Numbered from the stretch's first letter, positions 24,476 through 33,342 are shown. The stretch: DNA of 35,139 nt from an uncultured Christensenella sp. (GCA_948468595.1 CAOKIU010000020.1:1-35139), one strand, 5' to 3'. Made by a program: numbers and translations. The notes: generated from the letters alone by a model not told the origin.

Positions 24476-25524
24476 TCTTCCTCTTCCTCGATTTCCAATC
24501 GGATTTGCTGCCCAAGGGCGCTTTGCGCCGGCACGGGGCAGCCCATGTGTTCATAGCCAAGGGGCGTGACGATCCGGCCGCGCGGCGTGCGCATGATGAA
24601 TCCCAGTTGCAAAAGATAGGGCTCGTAAACGTCCTCAATGGTGATGGTGTCCTCGCCCGTTGTGGCGGCAAGCGTGTCCAGCCCCACGGGCCCGCCGCCG
24701 AACTTCTCAATCATCGATTGCAGGATCATGCGGTCGATGTGGTCCAGGCCCAGCTTGTCCACCGCCAGCATGTCCAGGCCCTCGCGCGCCACCGCGTCGG
24801 TAATGCGGCCCTGGGCGCGCACCGCGGCGTAGTCCCTCACGCGCTTGAGCATCCGGTTGGCGATGCGCGGCGTGCCCCGGGAACGGCGCGCGATCTCCAG
24901 CGCGCCGCCCTGGTCGATCTCCACCTTGAGTATGCGCGCCGAGCGCATCAGGATCACCGCCAGCTGTTCGGGCGAATACATCTCCAGGCGGAAGGTGATG
25001 CCGAACCGGTCTCTGAGCGGATTGGTCAGCATCCCGGCGCGCGTGGTGGCGCCAATCAGGGTAAAATGCGGCAGGTCCATGCGGATGGAGCGCGCCGACG
25101 GCCCCTTGCCGATCATAATATCCAGCGCGAAATCCTCCATGGCGGGGTAAAGCACCTCCTCCACGGCGCGGCTGAGGCGGTGGATCTCGTCCACAAACAG
25201 GATGTCTCCGGTATTGAGCCCCGTCAGTATCGAGGCCAGGTCCCCCGGCCGCTCGATGGCGGGGCCGGAGGTCACGCGCAGCTGCGCGCCCATCTCCGCG
25301 GCCACGATGCCCGCCAGCGTCGTCTTGCCAAGCCCCGGCGGGCCGTAAAGCAGCATGTGGTCCAGCGGTTCGCGCCGCAGTGTCGCGGCCTGCATATAGA
25401 TGGAGAGCGTGTCCTTGACCGCTTCCTGTCCAAAGTACTCTGCAAGTGTTTTGGGGCGCAGGGTCGTCTCCGCCTCGTCCTCAAAGGGATTGTAGCCCCC
25501 GCCTGTCATTCTCTCTTCCGGCAT
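24472..25524 (-). CDS. ruvB: Holliday junction branch migration DNA helicase RuvB
   Basis: 350 residues. RuvB is the hexameric AAA+ motor that, with RuvA, moves Holliday junctions. Visible: [12 protein letters not shown] at the N-terminus, Walker A in GPPGLGKTT, Walker B in [10 protein letters not shown], sensor 1 in [10 protein letters not shown], and a C-terminal winged-helix with the [10 protein letters not shown] block. The frame opens at an ATG at 25539 whose ribosome binding site would overlap it, so the ATG at 25524 (MPEERMTG) is preferred, though the spacing is long; a further in-frame ATG lies five codons on. Middle gene of ruvC-ruvA-ruvB-queA. The C-terminus ends in an acidic run (EEEEE). 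Confidence 0.96.
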   Translation of the reverse strand: MPEERMTGGGYNPFEDEAETTLRPKTLAEYFGQEAVKDTLSIYMQAATLRREPLDHMLLYGPPGLGKTTLAGIVAAEMGAQLRVTSGPAIERPGDLASILTGLNTGDILFVDEIHRLSRAVEEVLYPAMEDFALDIMIGKGPSARSIRMDLPHFTLIGATTRAGMLTNPLRDRFGITFRLEMYSPEQLAVILMRSARILKVEIDQGGALEIARRSRGTPRIANRMLKRVRDYAAVRAQGRITDAVAREGLDMLAVDKLGLDHIDRMILQSMIEKFGGGPVGLDTLAATTGEDTITIEDVYEPYLLQLGFIMRTPRGRIVTPLGYEHMGCPVPAQSALGQQIRLEIEEEEE

Positions 25525-25551
25525 GTTGCTCTCTCTCATCCTTTCCGCCCA

Positions 25552-26157
25552 TTACCTCTGCGACATCGCGCGCAGCGCAAGGCGGATCAGCTCCTCCGCC
25601 TTGGTTGCCTGGTCCTTGACCTTGGCCAGCGCGCCCGCCGCCTCCGCCTGGGTGTAGCCCAGCGCCATCAGCGCCGCCAGCGCATCCTGCGCCGCGGAGG
25701 ATTCCGGCGCTTGCGCCGGCGCCTTGCCCACGGCAAATTCGCCCACCAGTTCCTCATCCGATACCTTGTCCTTGAGCTCGAGCATCAGGCGCTGCGCCGT
25801 CTTGGCGCCGATGCCGGGCGCGGACTTGATGGCCTTGAGATCGCCCGTGACAATGGCCAGGGCCAGATCCCGCACCGGCAGCGCCGAAAGCACGCCCAGC
25901 GCGGTCTTGGGCCCCACGCCGGAGACCGCCGTGAGCTTTTCAAACATCTCCTTCTCTTCGCGCGTGGCAAAGCCGTATAGGTCCCAGGCGTCCTCCTTGA
26001 CGATCATTTTGGTATAAATCCGGCATTTTACATCCCCGCCGGGCAGCCGGGAGATGGTCTGGGGGCTGGCGCTGACCAGGAATCCCACGCCGCCCACGTC
26101 CAGGACCAGCGCGCCCTCGCCCTTCTCCGTCACGCGCCCCTCCAAATATGCAAACAT
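25552..26157 (-). CDS. ruvA: Holliday junction DNA-binding protein RuvA
   Basis: 201 residues, the family length. RuvA binds four-way junctions as tetramers and recruits RuvB. The N-terminal OB-fold starts MFAYLEGRVTEKGEGALVLD. The central helix-hairpin-helix pair is clear: VSGVGPKTALGVLS and APGIGAKTAQRLMLEL. A flexible Ala/Pro-rich linker leads to the C-terminal RuvB-contacting domain (ALMALGYTQAEA). It sits 11 bp after ruvC and 27 bp before ruvB on the same strand, an operon. No anomalies. Confidence 0.96.
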   Translation of the reverse strand: MFAYLEGRVTEKGEGALVLDVGGVGFLVSASPQTISRLPGGDVKCRIYTKMIVKEDAWDLYGFATREEKEMFEKLTAVSGVGPKTALGVLSALPVRDLALAIVTGDLKAIKSAPGIGAKTAQRLMLELKDKVSDEELVGEFAVGKAPAQAPESSAAQDALAALMALGYTQAEAAGALAKVKDQATKAEELIRLALRAMSQR

Positions 26158-26168
26158 GGCTTTCTCTC

Positions 26169-26660
26169 CTATATTTTGTAGTTTTGGCGCATCCTGATGG
26201 AATGCGCGTGGGTGATGGCGATGGCCAGTCCGTCCGCCGCGTCGTCCGGACGGGGAATCTCCGGAAGGCCCAGCAGCATTTTGACCATCTGCTGCACCTG
26301 TTTTTTGTCCGCCTTGCCGTAGCCCGTGACCGCGAGCTTGATCTGCATGGGTGTATATTCAAACAGATTATTTGTATGTTTACGCATCGCGACCATCGCC
26401 GCGCCCCGCGCCTCGCCAACGGAAATAGCGGTGGTGACGTTCTTGCAGAAGAACAGTTCCTCCATGGCGATGTCGTCCGGATCGAACCTGCCGCAAAGCT
26501 CTTCAACACCGTCGTATAAGCACATAAGGCGCTGCGGCATGGGCATGTCCGGCGGGGTAATGAGCGCCCCGTAGTTGATAATGCGCGGTCTTACGCCGTC
26601 GTAGCTGATGGCGCCCCAGCCCATGGTGGCAAGGCCGGGGTCAATTCCCAGTATCGTCAT
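26169..26660 (-). CDS. ruvC: Crossover junction endodeoxyribonuclease RuvC
   Basis: 163 residues. RuvC cuts Holliday junctions symmetrically as a dimer. The four acidic catalytic positions of the RNase H-like fold are visible: Asp7 in ILGIDPG, Glu67 in AMEELFF, and Asp140/Asp143 in RPDDAADGLA. The frame is open upstream, but the ATG at 26660 gives the family start MTILGIDPG and has AAAGGA 6 bases before it. First gene of ruvC-ruvA-ruvB-queA, divergent from argG with about 120 bp between. No strong promoter for ruvC was identified in that gap. Confidence 0.96.
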   Translation of the reverse strand: MTILGIDPGLATMGWGAISYDGVRPRIINYGALITPPDMPMPQRLMCLYDGVEELCGRFDPDDIAMEELFFCKNVTTAISVGEARGAAMVAMRKHTNNLFEYTPMQIKLAVTGYGKADKKQVQQMVKMLLGLPEIPRPDDAADGLAIAITHAHSIRMRQNYKI

Positions 26661-26703
26661 GTGGCATCCTTTCCATGTTAAGGTTTTTTTACACAGCAAA
26701 CCC

Positions 26704-26732
26704 TTGTATTTTTATGCAAGATGTTGTATACT
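26704..26732 (+). promoter_or_regulatory. Promoter of argGH
   Basis: TTGTAT (26704-26709), 17-bp spacer, TATACT (26727-26732), about 45 bases before the argG ATG. No clear arginine-repressor box was recognised. Confidence 0.65.
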
Positions 26733-26777
26733 CACTTCATTGCTTGGACAGGACATTCTTTTTAGGAGGTTTTCATC

Positions 26778-27983
26778 ATGGCAGACAAGAAAAAGGTCAT
26801 CCTTGCCTACTCCGGCGGGCTGGATACGTCCATCATTATCCCTTGGCTGAAGGAAAACTATGACTTTGATGTCATCGCGGTGGCCGGCGACGTGGGCCAG
26901 GGCGAAGAGCTCGCGCCCTTGAATGAGAAGGCCATCAAGACCGGCGCCTCCAAGATCTATATTGAAGACCTCCGGCAGGAATTTGTCAAGGACTTCATCT
27001 TCCCTACTATTAAAGCACAAGCGGTTTATGAAGGCAAGTATCTGCTGGGCACTTCCTTCGCGCGGCCGGTCATCGCCAAGCGGCTGGTGGAAATCGCCCG
27101 CAAGGAGGGCGCCACGGCCATCTGCCACGGCTGCACGGGCAAGGGCAACGACCAGGTGCGCTTTGAGCTGACCATCAAGGCCCTGGCGCCGGACCTGGAG
27201 ATCATCGCGCCCTGGCGCATCTGGGACATCAAGAGCCGCGACGAGGAGATCGATTACGCGGCCGCCCGCGGCATCGACGTGCCGGTGACCAAGAAAAAGC
27301 CCTATTCCATGGATAAGAACCTCTGGCACCTCTCTCACGAGGGCCATGACCTGGAGGACCCCTGGAACGCGCCCCAGGACGATCTATACATGGTGTGCAA
27401 CACGCCCGAGAGCGCGCCGGACGCTCCGGAATATGTGGAAATTGAGTGGGTGAAGGGCGAGCCCGTGGCCGTCAACGGCGAGGCCCTCGATCCTGTCGCC
27501 CTTATTGAAAAGCTCAACGCGCTGGGCGCGAAGCACGGCGTTGGCATTGCGGACATGGTGGAGAACCGCCTGGTCGGCATGAAGAGCCGCGGCGTGTATG
27601 AGACGCCTGCCGGCACCATCCTCTACGCCGCGCACATGAACCTGGAGGAGCTGTGCCTCGACCGCGAGACCCGCCACTTCAAGGACACCTGCGCTATCAA
27701 GTTCGCCGAGCTGGTGTATTATGGCCAGTGGTACACCCCCCTGCGCCAGGCGCTTTCCGCCTTTGTGGACTCCACGCAGGAGACGGTCACGGGCGTTACC
27801 CGCGTAAAGCTGTACAAGGGTTCCGTCACCCCCGCGGGCACCAAGTCCCCCTACTCCCTCTACTCGATGGATTTCGCCACCTTCGATGCGGACGATGTGT
27901 ACAACCAGAAGGACGCGGGCGGCTTCATCAACTGCTTTGGTCTGCCGCTCAAGATCCGCGCGATGCTTCTGGGCGACAAGTAA
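26778..27983 (+). CDS. argG: Argininosuccinate synthase
   Basis: 401 residues, the normal length. Joins citrulline and aspartate, with ATP, to argininosuccinate. The N-terminal PP-loop [15 protein letters not shown] binds [15 protein letters not shown], the [14 protein letters not shown] block, and the Asp/Glu-rich citrulline-site region are in family order. AGGAGG lies 8 bases before the ATG. It is the first gene of argG-argH, which complete arginine biosynthesis. The earlier arg genes are not in this window. A hairpin lies between argG and argH. Cytoplasmic tetramer by family. Confidence 0.98.
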   Translation: MADKKKVILAYSGGLDTSIIIPWLKENYDFDVIAVAGDVGQGEELAPLNEKAIKTGASKIYIEDLRQEFVKDFIFPTIKAQAVYEGKYLLGTSFARPVIAKRLVEIARKEGATAICHGCTGKGNDQVRFELTIKALAPDLEIIAPWRIWDIKSRDEEIDYAAARGIDVPVTKKKPYSMDKNLWHLSHEGHDLEDPWNAPQDDLYMVCNTPESAPDAPEYVEIEWVKGEPVAVNGEALDPVALIEKLNALGAKHGVGIADMVENRLVGMKSRGVYETPAGTILYAAHMNLEELCLDRETRHFKDTCAIKFAELVYYGQWYTPLRQALSAFVDSTQETVTGVTRVKLYKGSVTPAGTKSPYSLYSMDFATFDADDVYNQKDAGGFINCFGLPLKIRAMLLGDK

Positions 27984-28012
27984 GCGGGAATTTTATCCAA
28001 ACAATCCATTCG

Positions 28013-28034
28013 GGCGGGCAGCGAATTGCCCGCC
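28013..28034 (+). other. Intercistronic hairpin between argG and argH
   Basis: Arms GGCGGGCA and TGCCCGCC (8 bp, 6-base loop) followed by TGCTTTG, too few T residues for full termination. It may stabilise the argG mRNA end or reduce argH expression. Confidence 0.5.
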
Positions 28035-28060
28035 TGCTTTGACTTTCAGGAGGATACGAC

Positions 28061-29437
28061 ATGAAACTTTGGGGCGGACGCTTTGAGAAGTCCACCGATG
28101 GCATGGTGGACGACTTCCACTCCTCCATCACCTTTGACCAGCGCCTCTACCGGCAGGATATTGCCGGGTCCATCGCGCATGCGACGATGCTGGGCGAGCA
28201 GGGAATCATCCCGCAGGCCGACGCGGATTGCATCGTTGAGGGGCTAAAGGCCCTCCTTGCCGACATTGAGGCGGGCAAGGTCGCCTTCGCGCTGGACGCG
28301 GAGGACATTCACATGAATGTGGAAACCCTGCTCATCCAGCGCATCGGTCAAGCGGGCAAGCGCCTGCACACCGGGCGCAGCCGCAACGACCAGGTGGCGC
28401 TGGATTGCCGCATGTACGTAAAGGATGTCTCCTTGGAAGCGGTGGATCTTTTATCGGCGCTCATGACCGCGCTGCTTAACACGGCGGAGCAGCACACGCG
28501 CACCATCATGCCCGGCTATACGCACATGCAGAAGGCGCAGCCCATCACCCTGGGGCATCATCTTTGTGCCTATGTGGAGATGTTCCGCCGGGATATCGGC
28601 CGGTTTCAGGCGGCTCATCGGGCGGCGGACGCCATGCCGCTGGGGTCCGGCGCGCTGGCGGGAACCACCTACCCCTTAAATCGCGCGCGCGTTCAGGAGC
28701 TCCTGGGCTTTACCTCCCTTACGCGCAACTCGCTGGACGGTGTTTCTGATCGGGATTTCGTTTTGGACTACCTCTACGCATGCAGCGTAACCATGATGCA
28801 CCTCTCCCGGTTCTGCGAAGAGCTCATCCTGTGGAACACCCACGAGTTCCAGTTTGTGGAAATGGACGACGGCTATTCGACCGGTTCCTCCATCATGCCC
28901 CAGAAGAAAAACCCCGATATGGCCGAGCTTGTGCGCGGCAAGACGGGGCGCGTCTACGGCGACCTTACCGCGCTGTTTACCACGATGAAGGGTCTGCCGC
29001 TGGCGTATAACAAGGACATGCAGGAGGATAAAGAGGCGCTCTTTGACGCGCGGGATACGCTGGTCAAGTGCCTGAGCGTCTTTACCGGCATGTTCAAAAC
29101 CCTGCGCTTTAAGGCGGAGAACATGAAAAAAGGCGCGAGCGGCGGGTTTACCAACGCCACCGACGCGGCGGATTACCTGGTCAAGAAGGGCCTTCCCTTC
29201 CGCGAGGCCCACGAGGTGTTGGGCCGCATGGTGCTCTCCTGCATCAAGGAAGACCGCGCGCTGCTGGATCTTTCTTTGGAGGAGATGCGCGCTTTCTGCC
29301 CGCTCTTCGCCCCCGATGTCTACGACGCGCTCTCCCTGGAGACCTGCGTCAACTTGCGCGGCGTCCCCGGCGGGCCCGCCCCCGCCATGGTGGCGGAGAC
29401 GATCGCCGACAACCGCGCGTTTCTGAGCGCCCTGTAG
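28061..29437 (+). CDS. argH: Argininosuccinate lyase
   Basis: 458 residues, the full family length. Splits argininosuccinate into arginine and fumarate. It starts MKLWGGRFEKSTDGMVDDF as usual and contains HTGRSRNDQVALDCRMY, the GYTHMQKAQP block, and the superfamily signature GSSIMPQKKNPDMAE, where the flexible loop serine acts as catalytic base in the family. CAGGAGG lies 7 bases before the ATG. Follows argG by 77 bp. Its 3' end faces tatD across a region of decayed repeats; no ordinary terminator with a long T-run follows directly, the hairpins there presumably serve. Confidence 0.98.
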   Translation: MKLWGGRFEKSTDGMVDDFHSSITFDQRLYRQDIAGSIAHATMLGEQGIIPQADADCIVEGLKALLADIEAGKVAFALDAEDIHMNVETLLIQRIGQAGKRLHTGRSRNDQVALDCRMYVKDVSLEAVDLLSALMTALLNTAEQHTRTIMPGYTHMQKAQPITLGHHLCAYVEMFRRDIGRFQAAHRAADAMPLGSGALAGTTYPLNRARVQELLGFTSLTRNSLDGVSDRDFVLDYLYACSVTMMHLSRFCEELILWNTHEFQFVEMDDGYSTGSSIMPQKKNPDMAELVRGKTGRVYGDLTALFTTMKGLPLAYNKDMQEDKEALFDARDTLVKCLSVFTGMFKTLRFKAENMKKGASGGFTNATDAADYLVKKGLPFREAHEVLGRMVLSCIKEDRALLDLSLEEMRAFCPLFAPDVYDALSLETCVNLRGVPGGPAPAMVAETIADNRAFLSAL

Positions 29438-29483
29438 GCGAGCGCCACTGAAACGGAACCCCCGCTCCGCATGATGGGCGGAG

Positions 29484-29628
29484 ATGTTTCGCTCATCCGG
29501 TTCGTCCTTCCCCCAGTGCGAGACAGCTCCTCGGCCATCACGTCACGACGCTGGGTGCGCAAGGAGGCCGCGTGCTTGAGGTTCCGTCCCTGGCTTCGTG
29601 CGCGGCAACCATGTGAAGCCTAAATAGG
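29484..29628 (-). pseudogene. Decayed tatD C-terminal fragment, copy A
   Basis: Minus-strand reading gives NLKHAASLRTQRRDVMAEEL, which lines up with NVKLVASFLAQRRGMAVEEL near the TatD C-terminus. The end of the fragment, coding GRTNRMS, matches the bases that code the last TatD residues GRAE and the stop. About 50 bases in between are missing, and no start or full domain remains. Confidence 0.75.
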
Positions 29629-29664
29629 ACACCTCTCCGCCCTGTGCCACAGGCGGAGAGGTGT
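29629..29664. terminator. Bidirectional hairpin, copy B
   Basis: Arms ACACCTCTCCGCC and GGCGGAGAGGTGT pair perfectly over 13 bp. Few T residues follow. Likely acts as the end of argH and of tatD readthrough transcripts. Confidence 0.55.
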
Positions 29665-29803
29665 TGCGCTCATCCGCACCTGTGCAAGGGGTGCGGGGCG
29701 GCTCCACAACCGCCATGCCACGACGCTAGGTGCGCAAGGAGGCCGCGCGCTTGTGGTTCCGTCGCTGGTTTCGTGCGCGGCAACCATGTGAAGCCTAAAT
29801 AGG
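29665..29803 (-). pseudogene. Decayed tatD C-terminal fragment, copy B
   Basis: At base level the stretch CGTCGTGGCATGGCGGTT is nearly identical to the corresponding tatD bases (coding RRGMAV). The frame is broken by a TAG in the position of the tatD QRR codons and by small changes. About 90% identical to copy A over the shared right part. Confidence 0.75.
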
Positions 29804-29839
29804 ACACCCCTCCTTCCTATGCCACAGGCGGAGGGGTGT
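29804..29839. terminator. Bidirectional terminator next to tatD
   Basis: Arms ACACCCCTCC and GGAGGGGTGT (10 bp), then TTTTGC on the plus strand. It starts 5 bp after the tatD stop on the minus strand and also faces argH. Confidence 0.7.
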
Positions 29840-29844
29840 TTTGC

Positions 29845-30645
29845 TCATTCGGCTCGTCCTTCATTCGCATTCTGCGCGGGGATGCCGAACAGCCGCATGC
29901 CGTTGCGCGCGGTGATGCGGGCCAATTCCTCGACCGCCATGCCGCGACGCTGGGCGAGGAAGGACGCCACGAGCTTGACATTGGTGGGGTCGTTGCGCCT
30001 GCCGCGCAGGGGAACCGGCGTCATGTACGGGCTATCCGTCTCGATCATCAGGCGGTCCAAGGGAATCTTGTCGGAGACGAGCGCGAGCTTTGTGGCGTTC
30101 TTGAATGTCACAGACCCGGTAAAGGAGATGTCAAAGCCCAAGGATAGGTATTCCTGCGCGCTCTCCCAGCTGCCGGAATAGCAATGCACCACGCCCCGGG
30201 GCAGGTTCCCCCTTCTTTGCCGCAAAAGATCCAGCGCGTCGCCGTGCGCGTCGCGGATGTGCAGGATGACGGGCATGTTCTCCTCGCGCGCGGCCTCCAG
30301 CTGGCGCATGAACGCCTCTTTCTGCGCGTCTCGCGGCGCGCGGTCGTAAAAGTAGTCCAGGCCAATCTCTCCCCAGGCCTTGACGCAGGGCAGGCGCACC
30401 CAGGCGCGGAGCTGTTCCATGGTCGCGTCATTGAGCTCCCCCACATCGTGCGGGTGGATGCCCACGGCGGCGTAGAGATAGCCCTCGTGCCGCTGGGCCA
30501 GCGCCACCGCCATGCGGTTCATGTCCATATTCGCGCCCACCGTCAGACAAGGTCCTATCCCCTCTTGCTTCATGCGGGCGATCAGTTCCTCCCGGTCCTG
30601 GTCGTAGCGCTCATCGTCCAAATGCGCGTGCGTATCAAAATACAT
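29845..30645 (-). CDS. tatD: TatD-family metal-dependent deoxyribonuclease
   Basis: 266 residues. TatD enzymes are TIM-barrel metal hydrolases with 3'-5' exonuclease activity linked to DNA repair. Metal-site motifs are visible in order: FDTHAHLDD, AVGIHPHD, GEIGLDYFYD, HIRDAHGD, HCYSGS and ETDSPYMTP. The frame opens upstream, but ATG 30645 gives the family start MYFDTHAHL and follows GGGAGGAG by 3-4 bases. It follows metG, as in many Firmicutes (the yabD position), but a terminator-like hairpin stands between them. The protein is complete; its 3' end is the source of two decayed copies beyond the stop. Confidence 0.95.
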   Translation of the reverse strand: MYFDTHAHLDDERYDQDREELIARMKQEGIGPCLTVGANMDMNRMAVALAQRHEGYLYAAVGIHPHDVGELNDATMEQLRAWVRLPCVKAWGEIGLDYFYDRAPRDAQKEAFMRQLEAAREENMPVILHIRDAHGDALDLLRQRRGNLPRGVVHCYSGSWESAQEYLSLGFDISFTGSVTFKNATKLALVSDKIPLDRLMIETDSPYMTPVPLRGRRNDPTNVKLVASFLAQRRGMAVEELARITARNGMRLFGIPAQNANEGRAE

Positions 30646-30658
30646 GTGCTCCTCCCTG

Positions 30659-30690
30659 AAAAAGGGCGGGACGGCCATCGCCATCCCGCC
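30659..30690 (-). terminator. Terminator or attenuator between metG and tatD
   Basis: Minus strand GGCGGGATGGC and GGCCGTCCCGCC form a stem of about 11 bp followed by CTTTTTC. The T-run ends only 13 bases before the tatD ATG, so tatD depends on readthrough, and the structure could affect access to its ribosome binding site. Confidence 0.7.
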
Positions 30691-30716
30691 GGATTCTCGC
30701 CTGATCGGGCTTGACG

Positions 30717-32696
30717 TCAGCCGATCTCGGTGCCGTCCGGAATCTCTCCGTCACACGTGAGCAGGCGCAGCAGGCCCTTTTCATCGTCCGCCGCGGCAAG
30801 CAGCATGCCCTCGGAGACGATGCCCTTGAGCTTGGCGGGCTTGAGGTTGGCCGCCAGAACGACGGTCTTGCCCACCAGGTCCTCGGGCGCGTAGTACTTG
30901 GAGATGCCGCTGACCACGGTGCGCGTCTCCTCCCCGCACTTGACCGTGAGCTTGAGCAGCTTATCGGAGCGCTTCACCGCCTCGGCCGTGAGCACCTTAG
31001 CAACCTTGAGCTTGACCTTGAAGAAGGTGTCGATGTCAATGAGCTCCTCTTCGTCCTTCTCCTCGGCCGGCGCCTTTTCGGGGGCCTTAGCGGGCGCGGC
31101 CGCTTCCGCCTTCTTGGGGTTGAGCGCGGCCAGCGCCTCCATCTCCTTGGGAATGTCGATGCGCGGGAACAGAGCCGCGCCCTTATGCACCGTCGCGCCG
31201 GGCTTCAAGCCGCCGAAAGCGCCCACAGAATCCCAGGAGGACAGCGCCGGATCGGTCACGCCCAGCTGTTCAAAGATGCGGGCGGGCGTCTGGGGCATAA
31301 AGGGCGTGATGAGCACGCCGACGACGCGGCAGCACTCGGCAAGCACGTATAGCACGGTGGAGAGCCGCGTCTTGCCCTCCTCGCTCCTGCCCAGCACCCA
31401 GGGCTGGGTCAGGTCGATGTAGCGGTTGCACTCGCCGATCAGCTTCCAAATTTCGGAAAGCGCTGTGGAGAACTGCATCTTGGTCACAAGGTCGGAGACC
31501 TTGGCCGGCAGGGCTTCGCTCAAAGCGATCAGCGCGTCATCCACTTCCTGCCTCTCGCCCATGGCGGGCAGCGCGCCGCCGAAATACTTTTCGATCATCG
31601 CCACCGTCCGGGAGACGAGGTTGCCCAGGTCGTTGGCAAGATCGGAGTTGATGCGGGAGAGCAGCGCCTCGTTGGTGAAGTTGCCGTCCGCGCCAAAGGG
31701 CATCTCGCGCATGAGGAAGTAGCGGATGGCGTCGGAGCCATAGCGGCCGCAGAGCACCACCGGGTCTACGACATTGCCGATGGACTTGGACATCTTCTGC
31801 CCATCCATCACCAGCCAGCCATGGCCGAACACCTGCTTGGGAAGGGGCAGATCCAGCGCCATCAAGATGATGGGCCAGATGATGGTGTGGAAGCGGACGA
31901 TCTCCTTGCCCACAATGTGCACATCCGCCGGCCAGTATTTGCGGAACTTCTCGTCATTCTCCGTCAAATACCCCAGGGCGGAGATGTAGTTGGAGAGCGC
32001 GTCCACCCAGACGTAAACGACGTGGCCAGGGTCGAAGGTGACGGGAATGCCCCAGGAGAAGGAGGTGCGGGACACGCAAAGGTCCTCCAGACCCGGCAGC
32101 AGGAAGTTGTTGAGCATCTCATTGGCGCGGCTCTCGGGCTGGATGAATTCGGGGTGCGCCTTGATGTGCTCGATCAGGCGGGGCGCGTACTTGGACAGGC
32201 GCAGGAAGTAGCTCTCCTCGTGCGCCTTTTCCACGGGCCGGCCGCAGTCGGGGCACTTGCCGTCCTTGAGCTGATGCTCCGTCCAGAAGCTCTCGCAGGG
32301 CGTGCAGTACCAGCCCTCGTACTCGCTCTTGTAGATGTCCCCCTGCTTATAGAGCTTTTCAAAGATCTTCTGCACGACCCTCTGGTGGCGCTCCTCGGTG
32401 GTGCGGATGAAGTCGTCGTAGGAGATGTCCATGATCTTCCACAGCTCTTTGGTGGCCTTGCAGATGCCGTCCACATACTGCTGCGGCGTGACGCCCTTTT
32501 CGGCGGCCTTGCGCTCGATCTTCTGGCCGTGCTCGTCCAGACCCGTCAAAAAGTAGGTGTCGTAGCCCTCCAGGCGCTTAAAGCGCGCCAGGGTGTCGGT
32601 CGCCGTGGTGCAGTAGGCGTGGCCGATGTGCAGGTTGTCGCTGGGGTAGTAGATGGGCGTGGTGACGTAGAACTTGCCCTTCGCGTTTTCACACAT
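30717..32696 (-). CDS. metG: Methionyl-tRNA synthetase
   Basis: 659 residues. A class I synthetase charging methionine on tRNA-Met. Visible: HIGH at 23-26, a zinc knuckle with Cys131, Cys134, Cys148 and Cys151, KMSKS at 301-305, the anticodon-binding helical domain, a Glu/Ala/Lys-rich linker, and a C-terminal EMAP/Trbp-like tRNA-binding domain (about 555-659, VKLKVAKVLTAEAVKRSDKL). This is the single-knuckle, C-terminally extended form seen in Gram-positives. AGGAGG lies about 10 bases before the ATG. The methionine T-box at 33078-33342 is upstream of the small gene that precedes it, so both should be induced when tRNA-Met is uncharged. Confidence 0.97.
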   Translation of the reverse strand: MCENAKGKFYVTTPIYYPSDNLHIGHAYCTTATDTLARFKRLEGYDTYFLTGLDEHGQKIERKAAEKGVTPQQYVDGICKATKELWKIMDISYDDFIRTTEERHQRVVQKIFEKLYKQGDIYKSEYEGWYCTPCESFWTEHQLKDGKCPDCGRPVEKAHEESYFLRLSKYAPRLIEHIKAHPEFIQPESRANEMLNNFLLPGLEDLCVSRTSFSWGIPVTFDPGHVVYVWVDALSNYISALGYLTENDEKFRKYWPADVHIVGKEIVRFHTIIWPIILMALDLPLPKQVFGHGWLVMDGQKMSKSIGNVVDPVVLCGRYGSDAIRYFLMREMPFGADGNFTNEALLSRINSDLANDLGNLVSRTVAMIEKYFGGALPAMGERQEVDDALIALSEALPAKVSDLVTKMQFSTALSEIWKLIGECNRYIDLTQPWVLGRSEEGKTRLSTVLYVLAECCRVVGVLITPFMPQTPARIFEQLGVTDPALSSWDSVGAFGGLKPGATVHKGAALFPRIDIPKEMEALAALNPKKAEAAAPAKAPEKAPAEEKDEEELIDIDTFFKVKLKVAKVLTAEAVKRSDKLLKLTVKCGEETRTVVSGISKYYAPEDLVGKTVVLAANLKPAKLKGIVSEGMLLAAADDEKGLLRLLTCDGEIPDGTEIG

Positions 32697-32729
32697 ATGC
32701 TATAAACCTCCTAAAATTGATGAACGTTT

Positions 32730-33053
32730 TTACGGCCGGGCGACGCGCTCCAACAGCAGCCTTTGGGCAAACGCGCCGCAGCGCGCGGCCTTTTCCTTCC
32801 GAACGGCCTCCAATTCGTCCCAGCTCCACCCGCGTGCCTCTACGGCCGCGCGCATCGCCTCGCAAAGATCCGCCAGCTCCTCCAGTTCGCCGGACTCCAG
32901 GTACTCCTCCAGCTCTTCCCGCAGCTTTTGATCCAGGCGTTCCAAGTATTCCTCCCGGTCCAGCACGCGCGTGACCGGCTCCCCGCCCTGCCCGCGAATG
33001 ATCTCGGGAATGCGGTCGCGCACCAGTTTGTCGTGGATTTCACGCTTTCCCAA
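32730..33053 (-). CDS. MazG-like (phosphoribosyl-ATP pyrophosphohydrolase-type) protein
   Basis: 107 residues. It begins near HDKLVRDRIPEIIRGQG, the signature of a widespread family of small all-alpha NTP pyrophosphatases, followed by REELEEYLESGELEELADLC, which carries the Glu/Asp metal ligands (ExxE...ExxD pattern) of the MazG/HisE fold. Such proteins hydrolyse nucleoside triphosphates or related metabolites to monophosphates, but the substrate here is unknown; no histidine genes are nearby, so HisE is unlikely. The only plausible start is TTG at 33053, after a run of eight G residues that may serve as ribosome binding site. It is the first gene after the T-box and lies 33 bp before metG, so it is under the same control. 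Confidence 0.82.
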   Translation of the reverse strand: MGKREIHDKLVRDRIPEIIRGQGGEPVTRVLDREEYLERLDQKLREELEEYLESGELEELADLCEAMRAAVEARGWSWDELEAVRKEKAARCGAFAQRLLLERVARP

Positions 33054-33077
33054 CTCTCTTCCCCCCCCTATCCGTAC

Positions 33078-33342
33078 AAAAAACGAGCCTCCACCCCCCG
33101 GTCAGGGGCGAAAGGCTCGCGGTACCACCCTGTTTCGTTCCGCGCTTTCTGCGCGCAACCTCATGTGCCTGCAATCACAGGCCGGACCGGTAACGGTGTC
33201 CCCCCGTCGCAAGCTGAGGATGCCCCCTTGCCCGCGCAGCTCCAGGCCCATGTTCACGTGTACAGCCGCTGCTGGCTCTCACCCGTCCCAGCTCTCTTTA
33301 AGCGCCGCGCTCACGCTACTCTGCCCTTCTTCGCCTTCATTC
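33078..33342 (-). ncRNA. T-box riboswitch, methionine type
   Basis: Minus-strand leader RNA. The T-box sequence AGGGTGGTACCGCG covers 33118-33131. The terminator has arms CGAGCC and GGCTCG (33084-33119) followed by TTTTTT. Stem I is recognisable by AGAGAGCTGGGACGGGTGAGA and the flanking CCAGC arm. A likely specifier codon is ATG at 33249-33251 in GTGAACATGGGCC, and the variable base in TGGT is complementary to an A discriminator, as in tRNA-Met. Uncharged tRNA-Met would stabilise the antiterminator and allow transcription of the MazG-like gene, metG and in part tatD. Confidence 0.9.

Larger units (their letters stand above)
29438..29844. repeat. Tandem decayed copies of the tatD 3' end with hairpins
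   Basis: Two tandem units, 175 bp apart, each combining a decayed piece of the tatD C-terminal coding region with a GC-rich hairpin; the intact tatD end plus hairpin is the third member. Landmarks ACGACGCTGGGTGCGCAAGG (29545) and its counterpart at 29720 correspond to GCGACGCTGGGCG at 29944 in tatD. The hairpins are at 29465-29483, 29629-29664 and 29804-29839. The decayed copies lack about 50 bases present in tatD. No intact gene. Confidence 0.8.

Noticed and set aside
29320..29562. 80-codon minus-strand ORF as a gene
   Set aside because: Partly antisense to argH and partly a decayed tatD end; no start signal or complete domain.
29438..29844. CRISPR array
   Set aside because: Only two long 175-bp units with coding-derived sequence; no short repeats with unique spacers.
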